NCBI GenBank assembly: GCA_031771865.1
Contig: JASISA010000022.1
Coordinates: 1,674,001-1,738,000 of the forward strand
Length of the DNA stretch: 64,000 nucleotides
Reading direction: 5' to 3'
Source: Nothophaeocryptopus gaeumannii
Lineage: Eukaryota; Ascomycota; Dothideomycetes; Mycosphaerellales; Mycosphaerellaceae
This document shows positions 22,165-33,200 of this stretch, piece by piece (the first letter of the stretch is position 1; each line of letters begins with the position of its first letter). The notes under the pieces are model-generated. The model saw only the letters and a program-made list of their open reading frames with translations. It had not been told where the DNA came from and searched no databases. The position numbers and the translations under genes are program-made.

Positions 22165-22806
22165 CGTGTGAGAAAGTGACAGCTCGAATCTGTGTCTCGG
22201 GTTGTCGAGGGTGCGTCGAGGAGAACAGCGAACGTTCGGAATCCAGAGGCTCTGCACTCGGTCGAGTCGATCGATGTTTGAATGTCGAAGCCGTATTTCT
22301 TGGAGATGCACAGTTGAGTCGGATGTCGCAGTGAGGGAGTCTGTGGCTGCTCGAGGCGTGGTCGAGTGTCGCGGGTGAAGCTCGGACCAACAACACTATT
22401 GTTCATGTGAAAGTCAATAGAAGACTTGCATCGACAATCACAGCCAACAATAATGCCCACATCCACGAACACAATCGTACCCCCACCCAAACACAACACC
22501 TGTTTCATCCTCAACTGCACAAGCTGCTCGGGAAATCCCGCCTATTGTCCCGCACAACCTTATTGTCGTAAGTGAATGAGTGAAACAAGAAAGGCGGCTA
22601 AAGTACAAACGGTCGCTGCGATGCATGATTCTGCATGTGTGGGCGGGGGTATCTATAACTATACACATAGATTTACACGGATCGCTCTGTCCAACTCTCG
22701 CGATCTTCGTAGTTGTCATCAACGTCATCGCTATGTACTTAGTGTGTGGTTTCTTCAAGAGAATTCTTCTATAATGCCCTGCTTCTCTTTGGCCTTCGAT
22801 CAATGT
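22165..22806. other. intergenic region, 642 bp
   Basis: Promoter of the acidic-protein gene and 3' flank of the K+ transporter gene. Only short frames without family resemblance are present. Confidence 0.5.
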
Positions 22807-25014
22807 TCAGCTATATCGTCTCCAGTCACTCTGCTGAGGTCCTGGTCCAGCAGTGTATGACCGCTGCTGCACTGGGTTGGCAGGAGGAGTCGGCCGACTG
22901 ACACCTTCATCGCCGTAGCCATCGAGGATATCGCTGACCGAGTGGCGCATTGGCTCGGCCCGCATCGATTCGATCGGCGCAGTCGCGCTTCGCTGCAGTA
23001 CTTGACGAACATCGCCAAAGAAGTCGGTACCGCCACCTGGTCCTCCGGCTATGTTGCGGCGCGGACCATTTTGCAGAGTGCCATCTCCAAGCATGGACGT
23101 TGTAGCGTTGCTGTGTGCTGAAGGGGTGAAAGCAACATATTGACCTGCGCTTGGTGGCGCATGCGTCTGCAGCGCCGCTGGGATGTTGTGTGATGGCTGA
23201 GATGTCATCTCGTAACTCTGCGGCTGCGGCGTAGGCAGATCTGAGTTACTGCTCATGGGTGTATATGGCCGACTGAAACCGGTATTGGAAGGCTTTCGGG
23301 GAAGCGTCCGGCTGAGTGACTGCTGGCTGTGCAGATTGCTGTATCCGTCTGGTGTGAGAGCTGGGCGAAAGCCGTCTGCCGTGTTTGATCGCATGGGCGG
23401 AGGGAACGGCGGCCTAACATACTCGTTCTGGCTGTGAAGGCTAGTAGCCGACTGTGGCTCCTGATTGTAGCCATATGGCGTGTTCGATCTCACAGTTGTG
23501 GGACCTCGCTGCGGCGGAGGCGCTCGCGGATAGGTAGGGCCCATGCCTGGTCCGGGAGCGGGCGAGTATGGTCGCGCTGACATGGGTGTCTGCACCCGCG
23601 GAGGAGGTCCGACAGATGTGTAAGACTTCATTGAGTTTTGACTGCCATTCGACACTGACCTGTCATGGTTCCAAGGCTGCTGGAAGGATGAATACGAACC
23701 TTGACGGGTGACCGCCGCTGGAAGAGGTGGCAATGGAGGCTCGCTCTGTCCAGGACGATCCGCGTACTCAAGCAGCGGCGCGTTGGTAGCGTAGCTAGGC
23801 GCTGAAGACCACGTGGAAGCTGCAGTGTTGGTGCGTGCCAGTTCTGGACGCTCTTCGCTCAGATCTGGCAGAGTAGGCTGTCTCTGCAGCCGCCCGTTCT
23901 CGTTGCGCGTCGGTGGTCGGCTGTCGTACGGAGGTAAGGTGGAGACAGAGCTGTTGGTATCCTGTCTCCTCAGAGTGAACTCGGGCAGGTTGTCCTCCTT
24001 GTTTGGATCCGGAGATTCCAGATTCGGAAGTGTCGGCTGCTTCGTGACTCCGATCTGGGCCGTGACAGCGGATGGGATTTCACCAGTCCTTTGCCTCTTG
24101 AGCTCTGCCTTTTGTTCTGCCTTTCGCGTCTGGCGCTCCTCCTCTTCGATAGCAGCCTGCACTTTGTGTGAAACAATCCTCTCCAATCTCTTGTCAACCT
24201 TGCGTCGGCAGTATACGCTGAGGCGACCATCTCGCTGAGGGATGTAGTGCCAGAGGAAGGTGATGTAGAGGACCGCCGAAATGATCAATGATGCTGCACT
24301 GAATACCCAAATGACCAAAGTGAATAACATGGCGAAATAGATGAGGGCTTGCTGTCCGTTCGAGTTGGCCAGTGCTCCGACGTTAATCCAGAATTGGTCG
24401 AAGTTGTTGTGGTTGGCACCTTTACCGCGAACGAAATCATCTTTACCGGGAACGAGATCAGCTTGAAGTACAGCCCACAGTGTCATGGCGTTCACGGCCT
24501 GGCGTGGACTTTCGGCAAGAATAATCCGGAACGCACTTTTGAATGAGAAGTACGTGAAAAGAGCAACGTAGTCGGCGCCCTTCTTTGACTTTGTGAGTTC
24601 GGTGAAAACCAGGAACCGCTTCCATCCCTGGGGCCTCATGCTCTGAATGTTAGCAGCAAGCGGGTCCAGGAAGCTCTCAGCAACACCTCCTCTCTTGATG
24701 ACGCGTAGGGCGCGCATCCATTCATAGAGACAGAGGGCCCATGAGACCAGAATACAGATGGCGAAAATCCACTTGCTGTACTTGAAGTCAAGAGCGGGCT
24801 TGACTTTTGAGCTCCACTTGTCGAATGCCAGCAAGTTCACAGCGGTAAAGGTATCGACTACGTAGACTGCGATTCCAACAAATGCCATGAACCACAGCCA
24901 CACGTATACGAATTTGGACCAGGATGAGGTGCAGCGGAAGTCGGAGAGTGTGATGAAGTCCCACTTCTGCGACTCTTCTTTGGGGCCTTGCTCCCGGTCG
25001 CCGAGGCAGCCCAT
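22807..25014 (-). CDS. Kch1/Prm6-type low-affinity potassium transporter
   Basis: Single exon, 735 residues. The N-terminal 260 residues form the conserved membrane domain: WDFITLSDFRCTSSWSKFVYVW leading into helix 1 (about 35-60), helix 2 (WIFAICILVSWALCLYEW, about 83-102), the RVIKRGGVAESFLDPLAA loop, and helices around 205-240. The block ending FLWHYIPQRDGRLSVYCRRKVD is diagnostic for the fungal KCH family, which supports K+ influx during Ca2+ signalling at the plasma membrane. The C-terminal 450 residues are a Pro/Ser/Thr-rich cytosolic tail with LPNLESPDP and TLPDLSEERPEL repeats, likely regulatory. Start at 25014 gives MGCLGDREQG, with an early Gly and Cys that could be lipidated. Confidence 0.88.
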   Translation of the reverse strand: MGCLGDREQGPKEESQKWDFITLSDFRCTSSWSKFVYVWLWFMAFVGIAVYVVDTFTAVNLLAFDKWSSKVKPALDFKYSKWIFAICILVSWALCLYEWMRALRVIKRGGVAESFLDPLAANIQSMRPQGWKRFLVFTELTKSKKGADYVALFTYFSFKSAFRIILAESPRQAVNAMTLWAVLQADLVPGKDDFVRGKGANHNNFDQFWINVGALANSNGQQALIYFAMLFTLVIWVFSAASLIISAVLYITFLWHYIPQRDGRLSVYCRRKVDKRLERIVSHKVQAAIEEEERQTRKAEQKAELKRQRTGEIPSAVTAQIGVTKQPTLPNLESPDPNKEDNLPEFTLRRQDTNSSVSTLPPYDSRPPTRNENGRLQRQPTLPDLSEERPELARTNTAASTWSSAPSYATNAPLLEYADRPGQSEPPLPPLPAAVTRQGSYSSFQQPWNHDRSVSNGSQNSMKSYTSVGPPPRVQTPMSARPYSPAPGPGMGPTYPRAPPPQRGPTTVRSNTPYGYNQEPQSATSLHSQNEYVRPPFPPPMRSNTADGFRPALTPDGYSNLHSQQSLSRTLPRKPSNTGFSRPYTPMSSNSDLPTPQPQSYEMTSQPSHNIPAALQTHAPPSAGQYVAFTPSAHSNATTSMLGDGTLQNGPRRNIAGGPGGGTDFFGDVRQVLQRSATAPIESMRAEPMRHSVSDILDGYGDEGVSRPTPPANPVQQRSYTAGPGPQQSDWRRYS

Positions 25015-26502
25015 GTTTGGTGTGTTTAGAAAGGTTTGGATCGGTTGGTGATATTCTCGCTTTGACCTGCAGAGCGAATTGGATATGTAGAGAGTGGGCG
25101 ATTATCGCGGGCCTCTGCCCGGTAGTGGTGAAGGACTGAAGCTCGTTTGAGGTGGTGTGCTCAGATCTGGTGTCTGACCAGCAGACTCCTTCGCTATTCG
25201 GTTCTTGAGGAGAGCTCTCGGAGCGGAAATGCGGAATGATCGTGGTGGCGTAGCAGTGAGCGTGTCTGAGATCAGAAGTGTGTGCGGCGGGGTGGAATGT
25301 TGACTCGCATATCGCGGCGTTCTGGACTGATGTCTTTGACGGGCACAATGGCTTCCGCTCACAGACAAAGCCAACAAAGCCGACCAAAAAGAGCGTCTCG
25401 TCAGCGGCGGCTGCAGTGAAGGAGCATCGCACAACAATGGAAGGAGAAGAAAGAGACAGCGGTGTGTCTAAGTATGGACTGATTCGTGGGCGAGTGATGA
25501 AGAGTCGTGCTGGCGGCAATGCGTCGGTCGGGCGGGCGCGAGTTGGGTGCGGATTCGCTGAAGCGATGCTCGTCGGTCGAGCGAGGGTCGTTGTCAATCG
25601 TCGTCGGTCGCAAGGAGCGTGTCGCGCTACTTCAATGAATGAGTACCGCGCTGTCGCACAACAATGCAATCAGTATGCCTATTGTGGTCGCCGGGGAGCG
25701 CGCATTGTAGCAGCAGCAATGATGCTTGGACGAGGTGAAGTGGTGCGCGGCTACTATGCACCGCTGTACTCACCCGCCGAGAGTCTCCTTCGTGCTGTCA
25801 CACAGTCACAACGTGAGGCCGTAACAAGTGAAGTACCAGGCCGTTTCAGAGCCGTGCACTCTGGCGGTTAGAGTTCACTCTCATACCCCTTGCTAGCCAA
25901 TCATCGCAGCGGAGCTCTCCATCTCCGAGCCCAGCATCCTTCCGTCTTCACCATCTTCACCCATCGGCACGCCGAGTGCTGTATTGATAACACCCAAGTG
26001 CTGTCGAACCACATCGAAGGGGCGAGTGTCCACTGGCTTTGCTCACCCGCTCATCTGCCGTGCAGAGTGAACTGTTCTGAAGCAGGAGACGTGCTTCTTT
26101 TGGCCTCATTTCTCCCAGCAGTGCGATAGTTTTATTAGCGGCCCGGCGGGAAAGAGTCAATTACCTGGCCCGTGATCCAGAGGCACGGTGCCACAAGGAG
26201 ACGCTCTCTGTCGCTTCTGGGACACCCGGCCTCTCAACATGAATGTCATACACGATGAATAGCGTCACGACGTTTAATGCATGCTAGACAACCCCATAGC
26301 CGTCCGTCAGGCCATGAGGCGAATACTATGCGTGGCTGAGTCCGCAAGCTGCAGGCCAGGCCCGGCCCTACAGCTGAAGCATCAATAGACCGTAGACGTG
26401 ACAGCAGCCTCATGTTGGTGAGTGAGTAAAAGTAAGTACATGTATGTTAAGAATCATCGCCATGTGTCTCCCAAATTCCTCTACAGATACTGAAGACATC
26501 CA
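25015..26502. other. intergenic region, 1488 bp
   Basis: Divergent promoter region between the K+ transporter (leftward) and the first membrane paralogue (rightward). A 197-codon rightward frame at 25278-25871 begins with GTG and is Arg/Ala/Ser-rich; I treat it as chance. Nothing else is supported. Confidence 0.5.
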
Positions 26503-27712
26503 ATGATGTATCTGCCCCTCCAGGTGAGAAGAAACCACACTCTTCCCACCCAGGAGCCCCATGTAACGTCCCCAACAGCCTCGCGGCCTCTCAATACCAT
26601 CCCTCCACAAATGGAAGGGATCACTCGACACCGCAGGCCTGGTCGCTCTCGCGGACCTCAGCACCGTAGCCCGTCGCAGCGCCCTAACCGGAACATCTTG
26701 TCTCCTAGACATCTTCATCCTCGCCCCCGGCCTGCACCGCCAACAAAAAGCCGAAGACGTCAGTATAAACCAAGGCGAAATCCCCGAAATGGCCAGTCTC
26801 AACTCCGGACACAGGTTCAAGATTCACAACCCAGCGACTGTCATGTACCTCCAGAAAATCGCAAAGAAGGGTCCTGGACACCTCACGCGAGTCACCGTCT
26901 CTGATATACCAGCTGGGAAAGGATGGCATAAGTTCCTGCATATGCTCTATGATTTTAGACACGAATCCCCCCTCTCCATTTTCGCTTACCTCTTCGCCGT
27001 CGTCCTCACCCTCACCATAACCGTCCTGGTAGCTCTCTTCGACGACTGGTGGGCTTTCGCCGGTATCTGCGTCTTGATCATCGCCCGAGCCATCAACGTC
27101 ATCGTTCTACGAAGGAGAGCTCAGAGGGCTAGTACGGGATGGTTTGGAAAGAATGAGCCAGATGAGGTAGGAGACCTGCTGGTGCTGCTTAGTCGGGATC
27201 GGTGGTTTAGGCTGCAGGGGTCGGTGAATTCGTTGAAGAGGATTACGGCGGGGACTTGGTTGGATGAGATGACGGGGTTGGAGGGGTGGCTTGTGGCGAT
27301 GGCGACGTTACTTGTGTGAGTACCGACTTGCTGTTTGTGAGCTGGATATGTTGGATGTTGATTGAGAAACAGATACTTCGATGCCGTCATAATTGGAAAC
27401 GCGGAGCAGGAAGGGAAAGTTCTCTTGTTGGTCTTGCTGTTTGCTGAAGTGGGCCTCCTGGCGTTAGTCAATGAGAATACCAAGATGTTCAAGATGCACG
27501 GTCACCTAGCTCAGCGGGCACATGGCAAGCCTGTGAAGTTTTCGAGAGTGAGAACGCTTGTGGAGGCGCTTGCGCTTGAGAAGGAGAGGCTGGACTGGGC
27601 CGTGAGCCTATCAATGGTGAACAAGGAGGATGCTGATATGATTGATCTGAAGATTCAAGAGCAGAAGAGAGGTAGAGTTGAAAGTCAGCAAGTCGTGGCT
27701 CAGAAGCCATGA
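26503..27712 (+). CDS. uncharacterised fungal multi-pass membrane protein, paralogue A
   Basis: Predicted exons 26503-26523, 26579-27315 and 27373-27712 give 365 residues; the introns (55 and 57 nt) are GT-AG in phases 0 and 2. Without the first splice an in-frame TAA blocks the frame just upstream of exon 2. Order: TAGLVALADLS, TGTSCLLDIFILAPGLHRQQ, a conserved hinge (HRFKIHNPATVMYLQ), two helices (SIFAYLFAVVLTLTITVLV and WWAFAGICVLIIARAINVIVL), RRRAQRASTGWFGKNEP, then GDLLVLLSRDRWFRLQG. Helix EGWLVAMATLLVYFDAVIIG crosses intron 2, and a last helix ends in KMHG. A paralogue lies inverted at 41.9-43.0 kb. Function unknown. The tiny first exon is the weakest part. Confidence 0.7.
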
Positions 27713-27789
27713 TTCGTACCATATGCAAACTCTGAACATAACGCTTCTTCCATCATCACATCGCGCTCTACAGCCGCCAAAAGCTTCGA

Positions 27790-29577
27790 TCATCTTGACT
27801 TCAACTTCCCCTTATTCTCGTCCCACCACTCCCTACAACCAACATGCATATTCATCCCCTCAACCCAAAACTCGCCGAAACTATCATTCACCTCTCCATC
27901 CACCTTCGCCACGCGTTCTTCCCTTTTCAACCCACAAAGCGCACAAGCATGAGGCGCCGTAAATCCTCCCTCATTCACCTTCAACGCCCTCACAGGCATA
28001 GTTTCCGCGATATCTGGCACCGGAGGGAGTTTCACCCCAGGGACAGAGGGGTTAGATGTAGCCCCTGTAACCGCGCTCCTTACTTTCCCAACCTGTCCTT
28101 TCCAGCGTGATACCATATCCAAAACCTCCCTCTCCTCTTTCGCAACCTCCGACTTATCTATCCCCGTCAATTTCATGCCTCCTTTCCCACCAGCCGCAGA
28201 GGGACCGATTCGCATACTCTGGGCGAGGATATGGTCTCGTTTCCATCGTAGCTTTCGGCCGGCGATTATGCGCGCGAGGGTGGTTATGTGATGTATGTAT
28301 GATTGGAGGAATTGGACTGTGGCGGGATGCCAGAGGAGTTGTTGGCGGGAGACGGAATTGAGTTTGTAGAGTTGATTGAAGAGGGCTTCGTCGGCGGAGG
28401 AGAAGATTCTGGCGAAGACGGAGAGGAGGACGACGGGTGGGGGGATATTGGTTGGAGGGAGAGTTTGGGTGTTTGAGGGCTTGTTGGTGGATGGTGCTGG
28501 GGCTAGGGAGGCTGGGATGAATGATTTTGGTTGGCTTTCAGTCGTTTGTGATGGTTCTGAAGCTTCGAAGTCGTCCCATGCATCGTCTTCTTGGAGTAAG
28601 CTTCCTGTTGCGATCGGTCGAGATAGCGAGTCTGCTTTTGCGTGGCCTAGGATCGAGGATGCTCGCTCTGATCGCGGACTCATGATACTGCTTTGACTGA
28701 TCTGTGTGATCTTGGCCCTGGAGGGCACATCTTCAAGACCGAGCAAGTCTATTGCTGGCATCGTAGGCTTGGCAGGTGCTTTGGAATTCCGACTTGGCGG
28801 ACCACTTTTCTTCTGAAGCTTGTTCGGCGGTGGTCTTTGTGGAGACGGTGCCTTCTGAGATGATAGGTTCTCAGCTCCTTCAAAATCACCAAAGACATCC
28901 TCCTCGTCATGTTCAGACACGTTGTCTGCGTCAAAAAGCACATCAACATCCTTCGTCGGCACATAGCCAGACTTTTTCTGTAGCTTATTTTGTGCCTTGG
29001 GCGGATTTGTAGCTGGTGTTGGTGACGACTTCTTTGCGTCGGGCGTCGGTGCCTTGTCTCTCGCCTCTTGCTCCGCGATCATACGTTTAGAGTAAGCCAT
29101 AGCAGCTTCCGGGTTCTTCGATAGATCTTCAAGATCGTCCGTACCGGCATCATATTCGTCATCGCCTCCAGAGAAAAGGAAGTCCATATGATCAGCGAAG
29201 GGGTGTTTGCCAATTTTCGGATCTGTCTTTGGCTCTTCTCTCTTCTGAGCATGGGGCGGAAAAGCTTCTGAATGTGCTTTCGACGGCACAGCAGCTGCTG
29301 AATTTGCGGAAGCGCCAGGCCTTGAAACATCGTGTACCTTTGGCTTCGTGGCAGAGGCATCCTCAAAGTCTCCAAAGTCATCATCATCACCATTCCTTGC
29401 TGCCTGCTCAGAGGTGTTCCAAACGGTATTGGTAGGTTTTTGCTGGTGGGCATTCTCGACTCGAGCTCCCTCGTCAAAAGAGAATCCAAATAGATCATCG
29501 GACCCTTTGTGCGGTCTTGGATGCTGAGGTGCTGGATCCGCCTCTCCAAAGGCGGCAAGGAGGTCTTGAGACATCAT
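27790..29577 (-). CDS. gamma-ear-motif (DFGDF) trafficking protein with C-terminal Cys/His module
   Basis: Single exon, 595 residues. Residues 1-400 are disordered and acidic and carry repeated clathrin-adaptor ear ligands: DFGDF at 67-71, a second in DVFGDFEG (about 231) and a WDDFEA variant (about 335). A related LFGFSFDE sits near the N-terminus. These resemble motifs that bind AP-1/GGA gamma-ear domains in aftiphilin-type proteins. The C-terminal half is helical (FARIFSSADEALFNQLYKLNSVSRQQLLWHP) and ends with HACALCGLKREER and MHVGCREWW, a likely zinc-binding CxxC...HxxC pair. Such proteins are sometimes labelled ppk6-like in databases, but no kinase motifs are present. Likely role at TGN/endosomes (inference). 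Confidence 0.75.
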   Translation of the reverse strand: MMSQDLLAAFGEADPAPQHPRPHKGSDDLFGFSFDEGARVENAHQQKPTNTVWNTSEQAARNGDDDDFGDFEDASATKPKVHDVSRPGASANSAAAVPSKAHSEAFPPHAQKREEPKTDPKIGKHPFADHMDFLFSGGDDEYDAGTDDLEDLSKNPEAAMAYSKRMIAEQEARDKAPTPDAKKSSPTPATNPPKAQNKLQKKSGYVPTKDVDVLFDADNVSEHDEEDVFGDFEGAENLSSQKAPSPQRPPPNKLQKKSGPPSRNSKAPAKPTMPAIDLLGLEDVPSRAKITQISQSSIMSPRSERASSILGHAKADSLSRPIATGSLLQEDDAWDDFEASEPSQTTESQPKSFIPASLAPAPSTNKPSNTQTLPPTNIPPPVVLLSVFARIFSSADEALFNQLYKLNSVSRQQLLWHPATVQFLQSYIHHITTLARIIAGRKLRWKRDHILAQSMRIGPSAAGGKGGMKLTGIDKSEVAKEEREVLDMVSRWKGQVGKVRSAVTGATSNPSVPGVKLPPVPDIAETMPVRALKVNEGGFTAPHACALCGLKREERVAKVDGEVNDSFGEFWVEGMNMHVGCREWWDENKGKLKSR

Positions 29578-30246
29578 TCATCGGGCACAATTTGCAGTTG
29601 GTCAAGGTTTTAAGAGACAAGCAGCGTCTCCAAGCTTCATAGTCCATGCATTACGGCCATTACGAACCAAGATATGCGCCAAGACACCTGCAAAGCCCAA
29701 AGTGAAGGTTGATGTGAAGTTCACATGTCATGGCAAAGCGTCGGAGTTCGGATGCAGCGCAGGAACTGAGTTTGAGCACGGGCCCTGTCAGTGACGCGAA
29801 CTGATCGCGGCTTCACGTCGACTTTCTTTCTGACACCAGACGTTCACTGACGAACAATCGGCGAACAGCATTTGAGAGGCGTTTGGAGGTTGGAATTCGT
29901 CACATGCAATTGCAATTGACCGCTTCGCTATTCACTTTCAGCACTAGAACATTCGGTAATCTCGCTCGCGGATGCTGCACTTCTTTACTATTGCAGCAAC
30001 TGCCACTTCACCGGCTTAACACAAACAACACCTTTCTGCACTCAGTCATAGTCCGACCGTCGCGCAGTCCGTATCTCAGACTCAACCACCCCTCACTCAG
30101 AGACCGCCGACGCACCCACTCTCCGACGCACACTACTTCGAGTCTTCCCTCAAGACATCTACCGCCCAACGCACCTGACCTTACCTACCGCATAACTGTA
30201 GCCACGCCAATTACCCCTTTCCGCCGGGCCGATTGAGGCCCGGGGG
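29578..30246. other. intergenic region, 669 bp
   Basis: Divergent promoter between the gamma-ear-motif gene and SEN1. The last 250 bases are C-rich and likely the SEN1 leader. No gene seen. Confidence 0.5.
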
Positions 30247-33200
30247 ATGGACGACAATAACGAGGACATGGCGGGCCCGCAGCTGGTCATCGACCTCGAG
30301 AAACTCGCCGCTATTGGGCACGAGACCCATTGGTTCTGTCCAAGAACAGGAGAAGATCAGGTTGGCATTTTCTTCGATGAAGACTTCTGTGACGTCGATA
30401 TTGCCGAAACTGCAGAAGAGAAGAAGACAAGACTTGCAAAGGCACAAGAGGCTACACAAAGACGGGACCAAGCACTCGACGTATGTGCCATCCTGGCATT
30501 TGATGGCACAGATGCGGTGCCTTACCAAGAGAAATTGAAGGAATGCCTCCAGACACAACTCACTCGCTGCGATATCTGCGTGCGAGAGTATCACCGAGGC
30601 AGAAAACTGCTGCGGAATCGGCTCGAGGGGGAGTATTCCGCAGACGATGTGCAGACCTTCATGCAAACCTTTGACGAGATGAACATTGCTCGGATTACCG
30701 CAGGCTTGGACGTTATGACTGAGACCCTGATGGACCTCCCCCCGGAGGACCGTAAGATCACGGCCGTTGGCGAACAAGGGATGTTCGCCATGTTCGAGTC
30801 GCTTCATTCGATACCCTTCTTGAGAAGCGAGGACCTTATGCAGCGCCATTTTGACAAGCCATTTCGACTTGTTCAGACGAAGAGGAAGTTCACACTACCC
30901 AACTTCGCCCCTGGAATGGCAGCTTTCCTCTACTCTGGTAAGCCAGAGCGGTATGCTTGGGCAGAACGTAACGTCGGCAGGATGAAGCGACCGCTCCTGA
31001 GTCAAGAATTTGAGTGCGCTGTCAAACCGTTCTTCGAGGCGGCCATGTCGCGCGTGCACGTTGTTTCTCTGGAATTGCAATACCTGCCCACATTCTGGAA
31101 AGCTACAAAACAGATCATTAACAAGCTCGACAAATCCTTGATCACCAACAATCTTCGCGCACTCGACGTCAACTTCTTCACTTTATCGCTTGATCACTTC
31201 CAGATCGATGCCCCACATTTCGAGGACCTTCTCGAAAGCCTTCAAATGCTCTTGAAAAAGAGCGCAAACGATTTTTGGGATGCCATGGGCTCTGCTTCGC
31301 CGCAAAATGTCATTGAGGTTATTTGCAGAGCCCCTCGTCTTGACCAACTTCTCAAGATGACGGAGGAAAGAGAAGACCTTCACCTGGAAGAGAAGATGAC
31401 ATGGGTAGACGCCTTCATCAAGACCATCAAGCCTGCTAATTTGGTACCACCCTTGCGTACGTTATTGGACCAGCTCCTGGGGAAGTTCCAAGATGAACAA
31501 TACTCTAGACATGCACGGAGCGTGACATGGACAAAAGGGCTCACTTCTCTACGAGATGCCATCGCCGCCGTCACAGGCTCGGTTGATGGCGGCCCTGTGT
31601 ATACCCATCTCGTTGAGGCAGTCTCAAAGGACTTCATTGCGCAGATACTGGATGAGCTTGAAGGTATAGAGAAGAAAGGAGAGATGAATCTCACCACGGA
31701 CCAGTTGACCAGCCTGGAAATCATCGAGAGCATTCTTGCAATGGAGCTCAAAGGACTCCGCAGAGACCGTCGGTACATCGAGCAACATGGAGAGCTAGAT
31801 CACGAGCTCGGCGTGACCAGTTTGAATTTATGGCGAATGACCATGCGTGCTATCAGAGCGGGCAACCCGTATTTCCCGGCGGCTATATTCGCTGGCATCA
31901 GAGGGCTTGTACAGCTTGACAAGCTGCCACCATCACAGCGGAGCAGAGCACCTAAAGCCGTCGAAAGCTGGGACAATGCGCTGGGCAGAGTGCACAACTA
32001 TGTCATCGCAGATCTGCTCGATCGAGTTGAATCTTTCACCCCAGACCAACTGACCGGCTTGTACTCAGAACGCCTCGCTGCGAACGGAATCATGGCTCTC
32101 TTGTTCAGTGCGGATGATAGAATTCATCAAGGCGCCCTGGCTCTACTGAAGATACTGACGGGAGAGGACAATCGAAGACAAAGTCTCTTCAATGTCACTG
32201 ATCTCTTTCCGAGCATCACCCTAGAAGCCACTGCGGAATCTTTGAAGTTTGTGACCGAAGCAAAGATATTCGGGCCATGCCAAGTCTTGCTCAAAATCTG
32301 TCGCGATATCTTCAGCTGTCTTTGCGACTCGGGCGATGGGCTCTTACGCTCAAAGGACATGTCTGTGCGCGATCAAGAGGCTCTTAGATCGTTCTGGGTA
32401 CGGACGTGGTCGGCACTGGAGATGATCTTCAGCATGACTGAGGCCTGGAGCGGTACTGGTCTGGACAAAGGAATGATGCAAGAGTTCTGTCGTGAGACGA
32501 TGGACTTCGCTGACTACGCCTTTGAGCAATACGCAATCATCTCGGGTGTTCTCGAAGCACAAGGCGGCATTGATTTGAAGAAGGATTTGCTACAATCGCC
32601 GGCAAAGACCTTCAAATCAAGCTCCCGCTGGCTGCGTCTCCGTGACGAATACCTCATCACCAAGGCTGTCGAGCTCACGAGCAAGACGCTTCTCCGACTG
32701 CAAGAAGTTGGCATCCAAGTCACGCCCGACGCCGCGCAGTTCATCGAGGATATTATCACGAGCACCGCAGACTCGAAACATGCCAAGGTCAAGACAAAGC
32801 TTTCGATGAATCATCGTGCCAAACTGCAAAGCGCGCTCGAGCGGCATATCGGTGAATCTCTGTCCGATGTCATTGAGATCGGAGCATCTACCAAAAGCAA
32901 GAAGCAGAGCTCATTACAGGACTGGGCTGTTCCTGGGAGTCGCGGCAGTGGCTCTTCTACCCCTACGTCCGGCATCAAGCCGGGTAAGAATGTCATCGAT
33001 CTTGACTCTTGGGGCAAAGCTGCTCAAGCGAAGAAGGAAGCTCCACCTAAGAAGCCATTGATCATGTCAGGGCCACAAAAGACGCAGAAGAAGCAGGAGG
33101 CGGATCAACAGGCGTTCCTCGCGAAGCGCAAAGCAGCCAAAGCAGAAGCAGAAAAGCAGAAGGCTGACGCTTTGGCAAAGGCTAGGGCGCAGGGTGCCGG

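Noticed and set aside
24788..25669. 293-codon leftward frame over the 5' end of the K+ transporter gene
   Set aside because: Overlaps the real coding frame and its leader; Arg/Ser/Thr/Pro-rich chance translation.
25278..25871. 197-codon rightward frame upstream of the K+ transporter gene
   Set aside because: Starts at GTG, no motif, and composition reflects a GC-rich promoter.
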